Shown here: piece by piece, positions 8,127 through 16,535 of the stretch
Position numbering within the stretch: the stretch's first letter is position 1
How the letters are laid out: every line of letters starts with the position of its first letter
Assembly: GCA_964573885.1 (NCBI GenBank)
Contig: CAZNLL010000005.1
Coordinates: 1 to 61,188, forward strand
Length of the DNA: 61,188 bases
Direction: 5' to 3'
Source of the DNA: CAZNLL01 sp964573885
Lineage (GTDB): Bacteria > Desulfobacterota > DSM-4660 > Desulfatiglandales > Desulfatiglandaceae
Notes under the pieces: model-generated
What the model saw: the letters and a program-made list of their open reading frames with translations, nothing else
Databases searched by the model: none
What the model was told of the DNA's origin: nothing
Made by a program: the position numbers and the translations under genes

Positions 8127-9323
8127 ATGAGAAAAGTCGCAATCGTGGGGATGGGCACAACCAAGTTCAAGGCCCGGTGGGTCGACAAGACCTATTTCGA
8201 GCTGGCCTTCGACGCCTACAGAATGGCCATGGAAGACGCCGGCATGGATCGAGACCAATTGGACTGCGCGGTTTACGGCATTTACAACGATTTTTTCCAG
8301 CGCCAGTACCAGCCAGACGCCTTTGTGCACGATTATCTGGGCCTGGGGTTGAAACCCATGGTCAGGGTTAATTCGGGCGGGGCCACAGGAGGCTCTGCAC
8401 TCCGCATCGGATACTCGGAGGTGGCAAGCGGGCTCTATGACACCTGCCTGGTTCTGGGCGTGGAAAAGTGTAACGACTGTTACAATTACGAGGTGCAGAT
8501 CACCACACCGGAGGTCCTCAGGGCCATCCTGTATACAGCCGATATGACCTATGATAACCCCGCGGGCAGGACGGCGGCCTCAGGCTTCGCCCTGGCCGTG
8601 GTGGCCCATCAGGAGCAGTTCGGCAATCCCAGCGAGGAGCAGATGGCCAAGGTTTCCGTAAAGAACCACTTCAACGCCACCAAGAACCCCATCGCCCAGT
8701 CCCCCAAGGTCCTGACCGTGGAAGACGTGCTCAACTCAAGAAAGATTGTAGAGCCCTTCAAGTTCTATGACAATTGCCTGTACACGGAAGGGGCCTCGGC
8801 GGTTATTCTGGCCTCGGAAGAGGTGGCCCGCAAGATCACGGACAAGCCCGTCTGGATCAGCGGGGTGGGGGCCTCGGTGGACTATGTCATGCCCGGTAAC
8901 AGGCCCAACATCTACACCTTTGAGTCCTCCCGCCAGGCCGCAAAGCGGGCCTACAAAATGGCGGGTATTGACAATCCCCTAAAACAACTGGATCTGGCCG
9001 AACTCCATGATGCCTTTACGGGTACAGAGATCATGGCCTATGAGGACTGCTTCTTTTGTGAAGAAGGCCGGGGAGGCGACCTGGTGGACAATGGGACCGT
9101 GATGCCCGAGGGCGAGATTCCGGTCAATCTGAGCGGCGGGCTCATCGGGTGCGGTCATGCAGTGGGAGCGACCGGCATTATGCAGACTATTGAGGTGGGA
9201 CTGCACCTTCGGAACGAGGCGGGAGAAAGACAGCGGGAAAACGCCCGCCGGGGACTGGTTCAAAGCATTGGAGGGACACTCTGCACCTGGACCGTATGCC
9301 TGGTCCTGGGAAGGGAGGGATAG
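8127..9323 (+). CDS. Thiolase-fold protein lacking catalytic cysteines (SCP-x/Ltp2-like, possible CoA-dependent aldolase)
   Basis: 398 residues with the SCP-x thiolase layout (opening MRKVAIVGMGTTKFKARWVD). The nucleophile position, Cys88 in the thiolase at 1545, is Gly85 in NSGGATGGSA, and the second cysteine is Ala296 in HDAF; His294 and His344 (GHAVGATG) remain. Thiolysis needs the nucleophilic Cys, so this is probably not a thiolase. The steroid side-chain enzyme Ltp2 is a known thiolase-fold protein that lost the cysteine, works with a DUF35 partner and cleaves beta-hydroxyacyl-CoAs by retro-aldol reaction. The DUF35 gene two bases downstream and the MaoC hydratase in the same operon fit that model. 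The aldolase assignment is inference. Confidence 0.8.
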   Translation: MRKVAIVGMGTTKFKARWVDKTYFELAFDAYRMAMEDAGMDRDQLDCAVYGIYNDFFQRQYQPDAFVHDYLGLGLKPMVRVNSGGATGGSALRIGYSEVASGLYDTCLVLGVEKCNDCYNYEVQITTPEVLRAILYTADMTYDNPAGRTAASGFALAVVAHQEQFGNPSEEQMAKVSVKNHFNATKNPIAQSPKVLTVEDVLNSRKIVEPFKFYDNCLYTEGASAVILASEEVARKITDKPVWISGVGASVDYVMPGNRPNIYTFESSRQAAKRAYKMAGIDNPLKQLDLAELHDAFTGTEIMAYEDCFFCEEGRGGDLVDNGTVMPEGEIPVNLSGGLIGCGHAVGATGIMQTIEVGLHLRNEAGERQRENARRGLVQSIGGTLCTWTVCLVLGREG

Positions 9324-9325
9324 TC

Positions 9326-9871
9326 ATGAATGAGGCGGAAAGAGAAAAATGGTATGAGTACCACCATGACAAGTACGGAATCCCCATTGAGTATTTGAGA
9401 AGGGAATTTGAAGAGGAACTCTCGGGAAAGGTGCCCATGGACGCCCCCCTGGAAATCCCGGACAAGATGGAAATCATTTTCAAGTACACCTATGGCCAGC
9501 AATCCCGTTTTTTCCGGGAACTGCGGGAAAACAAACGCATCTACGGGGCCAGATGTCCCACGTGCGGCAAGGTATACTGCCCCCCCAGGAACCACTGCTC
9601 GATCTGCTACGAACCCACGGAGTGGGTGCCTCTGGAAGGGACCGGCGTTATTACCGCCTGCACGGTCCAGTATTTCACCACCAGCTCTTTTATCAAAAAG
9701 CTCCCCTTCATATGCGCTTACGTCAAACTGGACGGCACCGATTTCATTATGATGACAAACATGGAAGTGGAAGATGTCTCAAAGGTGAAGGTGGGAACCC
9801 GGGTGAAGGCCCATTTTCGCGATGAAAGGCATGGGACCATCACGGATGTGTATTTCCGGCCTCTCACCTAG
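9326..9871 (+). CDS. DUF35 zinc-ribbon/OB-fold acyl-CoA-binding partner protein
   Basis: 181 residues from ATG 9326, two bases after the stop of the thiolase-fold gene and preceded by AAGGGAGGG at 9311-9319. The N-terminal third is helical and charged. The rubredoxin-like zinc ribbon is CPTCGKVYCPPRNHCSIC (C-x2-C, then C-x2-C). After it comes the OB-fold (GTGVITACTVQY to VGTRVKAHF). Proteins of this family form obligate complexes with SCP-x-type thiolases and aldolases and shape the CoA tunnel, as BbsA does with BbsB and the ChsH2 domain with Ltp2. Adjacency makes the 8127 product its partner. Confidence 0.85.
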   Translation: MNEAEREKWYEYHHDKYGIPIEYLRREFEEELSGKVPMDAPLEIPDKMEIIFKYTYGQQSRFFRELRENKRIYGARCPTCGKVYCPPRNHCSICYEPTEWVPLEGTGVITACTVQYFTTSSFIKKLPFICAYVKLDGTDFIMMTNMEVEDVSKVKVGTRVKAHFRDERHGTITDVYFRPLT

Positions 9872-9924
9872 CCGGAGATGGCAGACACCGGACACACTTC
9901 CACACTGAGTCAGGGAGACGGAAC

Positions 9925-10767
9925 ATGAGTCGAAAGGTCATCATCACCGTGGCGCCTACCGGCAGCATTCCTACGAGAAAAGACAACCCCAATCTCCCCA
10001 TCACGGCTGAAGAAGTGGCTCAGGAGACCAAACGGGCCTATGAAGCCGGGGCATGCGTGGTTCATCTCCATGCGCGCAACCCGGACACCGGGGAACCCAC
10101 TTCCGACCTGGAAGTCTTTCGGGCCTATCTGGATGCGGTCAGGGACGCATGCCCTATTATCACTCAGATAACCACCGGTGGAGGGGCCACCACCCTCGGC
10201 CTCAAGGCCGAAGACAGGCTGAGACCGGTGGAAGAGCTCCAGCCCGATTCAGCCTCTTTGAATGCAGGCTCCATGAATTTCGGGAGAAAGCTCTTCCCCA
10301 ATACCCCTGACATGATGGAGGCCTATGCCAAACGGATGAAAGAACTCGGGGTCATGCCCGAGTTCGAGGCCTATGACCTTTCCATGGTTCAAAATGTGGA
10401 TTACTGGATCCGCCGGGCCGGAATCCTTGATCCACCCTATCAGTTCAGCTTTGTCATGGGCGTCATGGGCGGCATTCCCCCCACCTTCAAAAATCTCTTG
10501 GCCTTAAAGGAGAGCCTTCCCGAAGGCTATACCTGGCAGGCCATAGGGATCGGACGCCATCAGATCCCCATGGGGACCATGGGTGTCCTCTTGGGGGGGA
10601 ACCTGCGCGTGGGCTTTGAGGATAATGTGTACCTGTCCAAGGGTGTGCTGGCCAAGAGCAATGCCGAATTGGTGGAGAAGGCGGCCCGAATTATTCGTGA
10701 ACTGGGCCTGGAACTGGCCACCACAGAGGAGGCCCGGGAGACCCTTCCCCTTTTGAACACGGCCTGA
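9925..10767 (+). CDS. BKACE-family beta-keto acid cleavage enzyme (DUF849)
   Basis: 280 residues, the usual length. The family condenses a beta-keto acid with acetyl-CoA to give acetoacetate and a new acyl-CoA, in a zinc-dependent TIM barrel. Visible motifs are the N-terminal KVIITVAPTGS, the metal-binding HLHARNPDTGEPT, the ITTGGG loop and the C-terminal RVGFEDNVYL with its conserved Glu-Asp. The founding member cleaves 3-keto-5-aminohexanoate in lysine fermentation, but substrates vary widely and cannot be read here. No other lysine-fermentation genes are present, so a different beta-keto acid is likely. It follows the DUF35 gene by 53 bases, within the same operon. Confidence 0.87.
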   Translation: MSRKVIITVAPTGSIPTRKDNPNLPITAEEVAQETKRAYEAGACVVHLHARNPDTGEPTSDLEVFRAYLDAVRDACPIITQITTGGGATTLGLKAEDRLRPVEELQPDSASLNAGSMNFGRKLFPNTPDMMEAYAKRMKELGVMPEFEAYDLSMVQNVDYWIRRAGILDPPYQFSFVMGVMGGIPPTFKNLLALKESLPEGYTWQAIGIGRHQIPMGTMGVLLGGNLRVGFEDNVYLSKGVLAKSNAELVEKAARIIRELGLELATTEEARETLPLLNTA

Positions 10768-10848
10768 ACAAAATTCCGGGAATCCCTGTCCCCCTCCCAG
10801 CCCGAAAAACCGCCACGGACAGGAACAATGCTTTAACAGGAGGTTGCC

Positions 10849-12384
10849 ATGGAAATGACTCTAGGTGAGGCCTTTGCCCGGTCGGCCCGCAAGTATCCCC
10901 AAAAGGTGGCCGTAAAAGATGATCACCAAAGCTTGACCTATGACCGCCTCAACAGGCGCGTGAACAGGTGGGCCCACGCCGCAGAAGGGGCCGGAATGGT
11001 CAGGGGACAGCATGCGGCCACCCTTTCCAACAACTGCACCTCCCTCATGGAGGTCTATCTGGGGCACCTCAAAAAGGGCATTGTCACGGTGCCCCTGGAC
11101 TCCAGGGGTACACTGGAAGACATCACCTTTCAGGCCGGGTCATCGGACTGTGAGGCCCTGATCTTTCACCCGGACTTTGCCGACCGGGCGGAAGCCCTGG
11201 TCAAGGCCCTCCCCGGCATCAAAACCGTGGTCTCCTTGGGCGGGGAAACCCCTAAGTTCGCCCTGGATTACGAGGACCTCCTCACCCGGGCCAAGGAGGA
11301 TGAACCCGAGTCCGGGGTGGTGGAAGAGGATGATGCGTTTCTCATGTTCACGGGGGGCACCACGGGCAGACCCAAAGGGGCCATACTCACCCACAAAAGC
11401 CTGCTCTGGAACATCATCTGTGTGACCACGGAGAATCAAAGCCCCGACCCGGAGGACAGGGTCTATTACCCCATGCAGATCTACCACACCGCCGCCCTGA
11501 GCCGCTTTCTGGCCTACATGTATGCCGGGGCCACCTTTATCGGCAGCAAGACCTTCGACCCCGAGGCTTATCTGGATGCGGTGGAAAAAGAGCGCACCAC
11601 TTTTATTACGGGTAATCCCACCATATTCCGCATGCTCCTGGAGGCCAATCGCCGTCGTCCCAGAGACACCTCCTCCATGAAGCGGTGGTTGTGTTCCCAA
11701 GGGTTCCTTCACAAGGATCTCAAGGAACAGATTGAAAAGGAGCTCTGGCCCAATGGACGGCTCTACGGCTCTTACGCCCTCACTGAGGCGTCACCGGCGG
11801 TTACGGTGCTCAAACCCGGGGACCAGCCCCGGGAATGGGGCAGCGTGGGCCGGCCTTACATGTGTACCGAGGTGCGCATCGTGGACCCGGAAGACCGTGA
11901 CCTGCCCATAGGGGAAGAAGGAGAAATCATTGTAAGGGGCCCCACGGTCTTTAAGGGATACTACAATAACCCCGAGGAGACCGCCAGGGCACTCAGGGGC
12001 GGATGGCTCCATACCGGGGATATTGGAAAATATGATGACCTGGGCTACCTGTACATGGTGGACCGTCTCAAGGACATGATCAAGACCGGGGGCATCAATG
12101 TCTATTCCCGGGAAATCGAAGAGGTCCTTTCCCTCCACCCCGATGTGAAAGAAGGCGTGGTGATCGGGGTGCCGCACCCCAAATGGGGTGAGTCCATCCG
12201 GGCGGTTATTGTCCCCAGAAAGGGCGCCTCCCTTTCGGAGGAGGCCGTCATCGATCACTGCCGCCAACGTCTGGCAAGCCATAAAAAGCCCACATCCGTG
12301 GTCCTTGTGGACCAGCTCCCCAAAGGGACTTTCGGGGGCAAGGTCCTTAAAAGGGTATTGAGAGAGAAATATGGACAGGAATGA
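10849..12384 (+). CDS. AMP-forming acyl-CoA synthetase
   Basis: 511 residues of the ANL superfamily. The ATP-binding loop is FTGGTTGRPKGAILTH, followed by YGSYALTEASP (A5 region), the hinge YMVDRLKDMIKTGGINVYS (with GG-N at A8) and the C-terminal catalytic lysine in GGKVLKRVLRE. It activates a carboxylic acid to its CoA thioester through an acyl-adenylate. Substrate class is not evident. AGGAGG at 10838-10843 precedes ATG 10849. One of two ligases in this operon, which suggests two acids or two stages of one pathway need activation. Confidence 0.88.
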   Translation: MEMTLGEAFARSARKYPQKVAVKDDHQSLTYDRLNRRVNRWAHAAEGAGMVRGQHAATLSNNCTSLMEVYLGHLKKGIVTVPLDSRGTLEDITFQAGSSDCEALIFHPDFADRAEALVKALPGIKTVVSLGGETPKFALDYEDLLTRAKEDEPESGVVEEDDAFLMFTGGTTGRPKGAILTHKSLLWNIICVTTENQSPDPEDRVYYPMQIYHTAALSRFLAYMYAGATFIGSKTFDPEAYLDAVEKERTTFITGNPTIFRMLLEANRRRPRDTSSMKRWLCSQGFLHKDLKEQIEKELWPNGRLYGSYALTEASPAVTVLKPGDQPREWGSVGRPYMCTEVRIVDPEDRDLPIGEEGEIIVRGPTVFKGYYNNPEETARALRGGWLHTGDIGKYDDLGYLYMVDRLKDMIKTGGINVYSREIEEVLSLHPDVKEGVVIGVPHPKWGESIRAVIVPRKGASLSEEAVIDHCRQRLASHKKPTSVVLVDQLPKGTFGGKVLKRVLREKYGQE

Positions 12385-12396
12385 GGATCCAGGCCT

Positions 12397-12873
12397 ATGA
12401 AACCGTCTTATTTTGAGGATTTTTATGTGGGACAGGAGTTTGTCACCAAGGCCCGCACGGTGACCGAAGCGGACGTGGTCAATTTTGCGGCCCTTTCCTG
12501 GGACACCAACCAGCTCCACACCGACAAGGAATTCGCCAAAAAGACCATCTTTGGAGAACGCATCGCCCATGGCATGCTCGGCATCGTCATCCATTCCGGG
12601 CTCTCCCAGATGCTGGGCATCATGGAGGGGACCATTTTGGCCTTTCTGGGAATGACCTGGAAATTCCACCTTCCCATAAGGATCGGGGATACCGTCCATG
12701 TGGTCCAGCGGGTCAAAGAGATGCGGGAGTCCTCCAAAAAGGACCGAGGCGTACTCACCTTTGACAAGGAGATCATTAATCAAAGGGGGGAGATCGTTCA
12801 AACCGGGACCACGACAGTACTCTTGGCCAAAAGAAAACAAGAGGACGCACCCCGGCCGTTGGAAGGAAGCTGA
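12397..12873 (+). CDS. MaoC-like (R)-specific enoyl-CoA hydratase
   Basis: 158 residues with a single hot-dog fold. The hydratase signature is DVVNFAALSWDTNQLHTD, giving the catalytic Asp and His, followed by the helix RIAHGMLGIVIHSGLS typical of MaoC proteins. It should hydrate a 2-enoyl-CoA to a 3-hydroxyacyl-CoA. Its start lies 12 bases after the ligase stop, and the dehydrogenase gene begins one base after its own stop, so it is tightly coupled. In steroid side-chain degradation a MaoC hydratase feeds the Ltp2-type aldolase; the same pairing appears here. Confidence 0.85.
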   Translation: MKPSYFEDFYVGQEFVTKARTVTEADVVNFAALSWDTNQLHTDKEFAKKTIFGERIAHGMLGIVIHSGLSQMLGIMEGTILAFLGMTWKFHLPIRIGDTVHVVQRVKEMRESSKKDRGVLTFDKEIINQRGEIVQTGTTTVLLAKRKQEDAPRPLEGS

Positions 12874-12874
12874 G

Positions 12875-14029
12875 ATGAAAATACTCCTTGATATGCTGTT
12901 CTCGGAAGAACACCGGATGGTCAGGGAAACGACCCGGAAATTTGCCGCCAACGAACTGGCACCTATTGCGGAGGAAATTGACGAGCAGGAAAGGTTCCCC
13001 CTGGAAGTTTACAAAAAGGCGGGGGAAAACGGCCTCATTGGCTCCACCATTCCCGTGGAATACGGTGGGGGTGGTGCCGATCTCTTGACCAACGCCCTGA
13101 TCAAAGAGGAGTTCTGCCGGATTGCCGCAGGCTTCGGCATGTCCATGAACATGTGCACCACCAATTTCTCTTTTCTCGTCTCCAAATACGGCACCGATGA
13201 GCAAAAGAGCCGTTACATCCCCCCGGTCATTGAGGGAGATCATGTCGCCGCCTTCTGCCTCACCGAACCCGAATCCGGTTCCGACGCCCTCTCTTTGAAG
13301 ACCCATTATCAAAACCAGGGAGAGGCCTTTGTCCTGAACGGGTCCAAGACCTTTATCACCAACGGCCCCATCGCCCGTTATTTCATGGTGGTCACCCGCC
13401 AACAGGGGACAAAGGGGGCCAAAGGGGGGACCCTGTTTATCCTTGAACGGGACATGGAAGGCCTTTCCACAGGAACGCCTTTTAAAAAAATGGGCATGCG
13501 GTGTTCCCCCACCGGGGAGGTCTTCTTTGAAAACGTGACGGTCACCCGGGATCAGATCCTCGGGGAAGAAGGGCAAGGATTCAAGATCATGTTCGAGATC
13601 CTGGATGAGGAGCGCATCCTGGGTGCCAGCACGGGTCTGGGAATAGGCCATGCCTGCCTGGACGCGGCCGTAAAATACGCCCGGGAACGGGTTCAGTTCG
13701 GAAAGCCCATCGCCGCCTTTCAGATGGTCCAGAACCTGTTGGCCGACATGACTACCCGCTTGGACATCATCCGCCAGTATACCTATTGCCTGTGTCCCCT
13801 TGTGGATCAGGGGATCAAACTCACCAAGGAGGCGGCCATAGCCAAGTACTATGCATCCACCATGGCCACCAGGGCAGGACTGGACGCCATACAGGTCCTT
13901 GGCGGTTATGGTTACATTCGGGAGTATCCGGTGGAGCGTTATATGCGCGACGCCAAGCTCCTGGAAATAGGCGGGGGCACCTCGGAGATCCAGAAAATAA
14001 TCATCGCCCGTGAGTTACTCAGGGAGTGA
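12875..14029 (+). CDS. Acyl-CoA dehydrogenase with helix-G catalytic Glu (isovaleryl/long-chain type)
   Basis: 384 residues from ATG 12875 (GGAAGG at 12861-12866); a longer frame to 12698 overlaps the MaoC gene and is rejected. FAD-binding motifs include CLTEPESGSDA and FITNGPIA, and the C-terminal signature is GGGTSEIQKIIIAREL. The usual base, the Glu of YEGT, is Gly367 here. A Glu directly before Arg in LDEERILG (Glu246) sits where isovaleryl-CoA and long-chain acyl-CoA dehydrogenases carry their base. This suggests branched or long acyl chains. It feeds the MaoC hydratase just upstream, and an electron-transfer flavoprotein is presumably encoded elsewhere. Confidence 0.88.
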   Translation: MKILLDMLFSEEHRMVRETTRKFAANELAPIAEEIDEQERFPLEVYKKAGENGLIGSTIPVEYGGGGADLLTNALIKEEFCRIAAGFGMSMNMCTTNFSFLVSKYGTDEQKSRYIPPVIEGDHVAAFCLTEPESGSDALSLKTHYQNQGEAFVLNGSKTFITNGPIARYFMVVTRQQGTKGAKGGTLFILERDMEGLSTGTPFKKMGMRCSPTGEVFFENVTVTRDQILGEEGQGFKIMFEILDEERILGASTGLGIGHACLDAAVKYARERVQFGKPIAAFQMVQNLLADMTTRLDIIRQYTYCLCPLVDQGIKLTKEAAIAKYYASTMATRAGLDAIQVLGGYGYIREYPVERYMRDAKLLEIGGGTSEIQKIIIARELLRE

Positions 14030-14698
14030 ATGAAAAAGAAGGTCGTGATGGAGATTGTGGGTATTTGTGGAAGCCCGGTGAAACAGGGAAATACGGAAAA
14101 CCTCCTCCAGGAGGCCTTGTCCCACATACAAGGCGGCGAAGTCACCTCGGAATTGATCACCCTGGCCGACAAGCGCTTTGACGGGTGCAAACACTGCAAC
14201 TGGTGCGTCCGAAACCAGTCCCCGGGGAAATTCTGCGTCCAGCAAGACGACATGGTTTCAATCTACCCAAGGATCCTTGAAGCGGACGGCATCCTCCTGG
14301 CCACCCCCGTCCATTTCGGCCGCCTGTCGGGGCTCATGGCCAATATGATCGATCGCCTCCGTGTGTTTGTACATGGCAATGAATACAAGGGCCGCCTTCG
14401 CAACCGGGTTGGCGGGGCCCTTGCTGTGGCCTTTTTCCGGGGGGGCGGAATAGAGACCGCCCTTTCCAGTATGAATTCCATGTTCTTTGCCTTTCAGATG
14501 ATTATCGCCACCTCCCGGGCGTATCAACTGGGGGCCGGCTCTCTTTCGAGCATAGAGGGCAAGGGCCGGGTCAAGAAGGGGACCAGGTATATGGCCATGG
14601 AGGACGACTTCGGCACCCTCTCCGCCAAGCTCCTGGCAGATCGCATGGTGGAACTGATCCGGATCGTCAAGGCGGGCCAGGAGGCGCTGGGTCGATGA
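14030..14698 (+). CDS. Iron-sulfur flavoprotein of the flavodoxin/NADPH-dependent FMN reductase family
   Basis: 222 residues. The N-terminal flavodoxin-like loop is GICGSPVKQGNTENLL. It is followed by a compact cysteine motif, CKHCNWC plus a fourth Cys nine residues later, as in archaeal and clostridial iron-sulfur flavoproteins that bind a 4Fe-4S cluster beside FMN. ATPVHFGRLSG is the typical second flavin loop. It begins directly at the stop of the dehydrogenase and overlaps the next gene by four bases (ATGA), so it belongs to the operon. It could pass electrons or reduce an unsaturated intermediate; the exact role is unknown. ATG 14048 is an alternative start. Confidence 0.8.
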   Translation: MKKKVVMEIVGICGSPVKQGNTENLLQEALSHIQGGEVTSELITLADKRFDGCKHCNWCVRNQSPGKFCVQQDDMVSIYPRILEADGILLATPVHFGRLSGLMANMIDRLRVFVHGNEYKGRLRNRVGGALAVAFFRGGGIETALSSMNSMFFAFQMIIATSRAYQLGAGSLSSIEGKGRVKKGTRYMAMEDDFGTLSAKLLADRMVELIRIVKAGQEALGR

Positions 14699-16206
14699 AC
14701 GTCGGCACTTGGCTTTATAAGCGCAGTCTTTTCTGCCCGGACAGGCCTGCAATACTTTTTGGGGACCGGGTCTTGACCTATGGGGAAATGAACCGGCGGA
14801 TCAACCGCCTATCCCATGCCATGCTGGCTCTGGGCCTCAAAAAAGGCGACAGGGCGGGGCTTTTGAGCCGCAACTGCCCGGAGTTTCTGGAACTCTATTT
14901 CGCCTGTTCCAAGACAGGGATTGTCTTTGTGCCCCTCAATTTCCGGCTGGCCCCCCCTGAGATTGCCTACCAAATCCGGGACAGCGGTCTCAAGCTCCTC
15001 TTCGTGGACCTGGAATTCGAGGCCTCTGTGAAAAAGGCGGAGACCTTTCTTGAGGGAACCGGTATTACTTGCGTGGGGTGGGGTCCGGAGGGGCGGGGCG
15101 ACATGCCGCGCTATGAAGACTTTATTTGCGGGGCGTCGGACCGGGAACCCCCTGTAGCGGAGGAAGTGGATCTGGATACACCCCAGATGATCATGTATAC
15201 CTCAGGGACCACAGGCACGCCCAAGGGGGCCCTCCTCTCTCACAAAAAGACCCTCTTCAACACCCTCAACGCCCAGATCTACTTCGACCTCTATTCAAAG
15301 GATGTCATGTTGTGCGTGCTCCCCCTCTTCCACTCAGGGGGACTCAATATCATGGCCGTCCCTTCCCTGTATGCGGGCGCGAGGGTGATCCTCAGCCCCC
15401 GGTTTGACCCCGGGGACTTCCTGGGCCTCGTGGAAAAACACCGGGTCACCCAGGCCATGGTTGTTCCCACCATGGTCAACACCCTCCTCAAAGAGACCCG
15501 GCCTGAGGATTACGACCTCTCCAGTCTCAGATCCATCCTGGTGGGGGGAGAGCCCATCTCCGCCGACCTCATGCACGAGGCCCGGGACAGGGGCCTTCCG
15601 GTCCGGCAGATCTTCGGCCAGACAGAGACATCCATCGAGCTGTGGGTCCCGGAAGAAAAGGCCCGGGAAAAGGCAGGGGCCGTGGGACTGCCCGTGTTCC
15701 ACGGAGATGTGCGGGTGGCCCATGAAGACCAGAGCCCGGTCAAACCGGGAGAGATCGGAGAAATCCTGGTCAAGGGCCCCATCCAGATGATCTCGTATTG
15801 GAATCTTCCCGAGGAGTCCCGGGAGACCATCAAAAACGGGTGGCTCCACACCCGGGACCTGGGCCGGATCGACGAGGACGGCTTTGTCTACGCCGTGGAT
15901 CGGATGGGTGACATGTATATCAGCGGAGGGGAAAACGTCTATCCCGCAGAAGTGGAAAAGGTGCTCCTCAATCACCCCAAGATATTTGAAGCGGCCATTA
16001 TCGGAGTCCCGGACGAGAAGTGGGGCCGGGTGGGGCATGCCTTCATTAAGTTGAAAAAGGGAGAGACCATGGACCCCCAAGAAATGGTCGCCTACCTCAA
16101 AGAACGGTTAGCCGCCTATAAGATCCCCAAGAGCATGGAGGTCATCGAGGAGTTTCCCAAGACGGCCTCCGGCAAGATCAAGAAGAGTAAACTGGCCCGG
16201 AGGTAA
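14695..16206 (+). CDS. AMP-forming acyl-CoA synthetase
   Basis: 503 residues. ANL motifs are complete: MYTSGTTGTPKGALLSHK, IFGQTETSI, the hinge YAVDRMGDMYISGGENVYP and the C-terminal TASGKIKKSKL with the adenylation lysine. It is the last gene of the operon and overlaps its predecessor by ATGA, so translation is coupled. Sequence style resembles medium-chain or aromatic acid ligases, but substrate is not assignable. Intergenic repeats begin at its stop codon and no clear terminator hairpin with a T-run follows. Confidence 0.88.
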   Translation: MNVGTWLYKRSLFCPDRPAILFGDRVLTYGEMNRRINRLSHAMLALGLKKGDRAGLLSRNCPEFLELYFACSKTGIVFVPLNFRLAPPEIAYQIRDSGLKLLFVDLEFEASVKKAETFLEGTGITCVGWGPEGRGDMPRYEDFICGASDREPPVAEEVDLDTPQMIMYTSGTTGTPKGALLSHKKTLFNTLNAQIYFDLYSKDVMLCVLPLFHSGGLNIMAVPSLYAGARVILSPRFDPGDFLGLVEKHRVTQAMVVPTMVNTLLKETRPEDYDLSSLRSILVGGEPISADLMHEARDRGLPVRQIFGQTETSIELWVPEEKAREKAGAVGLPVFHGDVRVAHEDQSPVKPGEIGEILVKGPIQMISYWNLPEESRETIKNGWLHTRDLGRIDEDGFVYAVDRMGDMYISGGENVYPAEVEKVLLNHPKIFEAAIIGVPDEKWGRVGHAFIKLKKGETMDPQEMVAYLKERLAAYKIPKSMEVIEEFPKTASGKIKKSKLARR

Positions 16207-16320
16207 GGGCAAGTGATCAGTGATCAGTCATCAGGTCAACCTTCGGTTGACGGGTACCGGGTACTGGGGATTGGGGATTAGGCCTTTGTGCTGCAGCGTA
16301 GGGCGGGTCACTGCACCCGT
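16207..16320 (+). repeat. Heptamer-built intergenic repeat, partial copy 2
   Basis: Begins at the stop of the ligase gene. Three 7-bp units (AGTGATC, AGTGATC, AGTCATC at 16212-16232) precede the stem GTCAACC-TTC-GGTTGAC (16235-16251), followed by four units GGGTACC, GGGTACT, GGGGATT, GGGGATT (16252-16279). Its right part is a shortened version of the full element. With the next copy it fills the 329-base gap. Confidence 0.85.
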
Positions 16321-16328
16321 GAGAGAAA

Positions 16329-16497
16329 GTGATCAGTCATCAGTGATCAGGTCAACCTTCGGTTGACAGGTGCCGGGTACTGGGGATTGGGGATTAGACC
16401 ATTGCCCCATGCAGGCGGGTACGCTGCAAAGACCAATACCAAATAACCGGCACCCAATGCCGCGGCGCTCGCGCCGCCACTTGGACCCTGGAATCCG
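16329..16497 (+). repeat. Heptamer-built intergenic repeat, copy 3
   Basis: Full-length copy in the same orientation as 7844-8015, immediately after partial copy 2. It contains the same hairpin core, the GGGGATT units and the tail ending CTTGGACCCTGGAATCC. The inverted copy at 18709-18886 pairs with it around the nitrilase/MerR block. Confidence 0.87.
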
Positions 16498-16535
16498 CCC
16501 GTTTCATATAAACCCACAAACTCTCATAAGGCGCC

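Noticed and set aside
12698..12874. N-terminal extension of the acyl-CoA dehydrogenase at 12875
   Set aside because: It overlaps the MaoC gene throughout, and GGAAGG before 12875 marks the true start.
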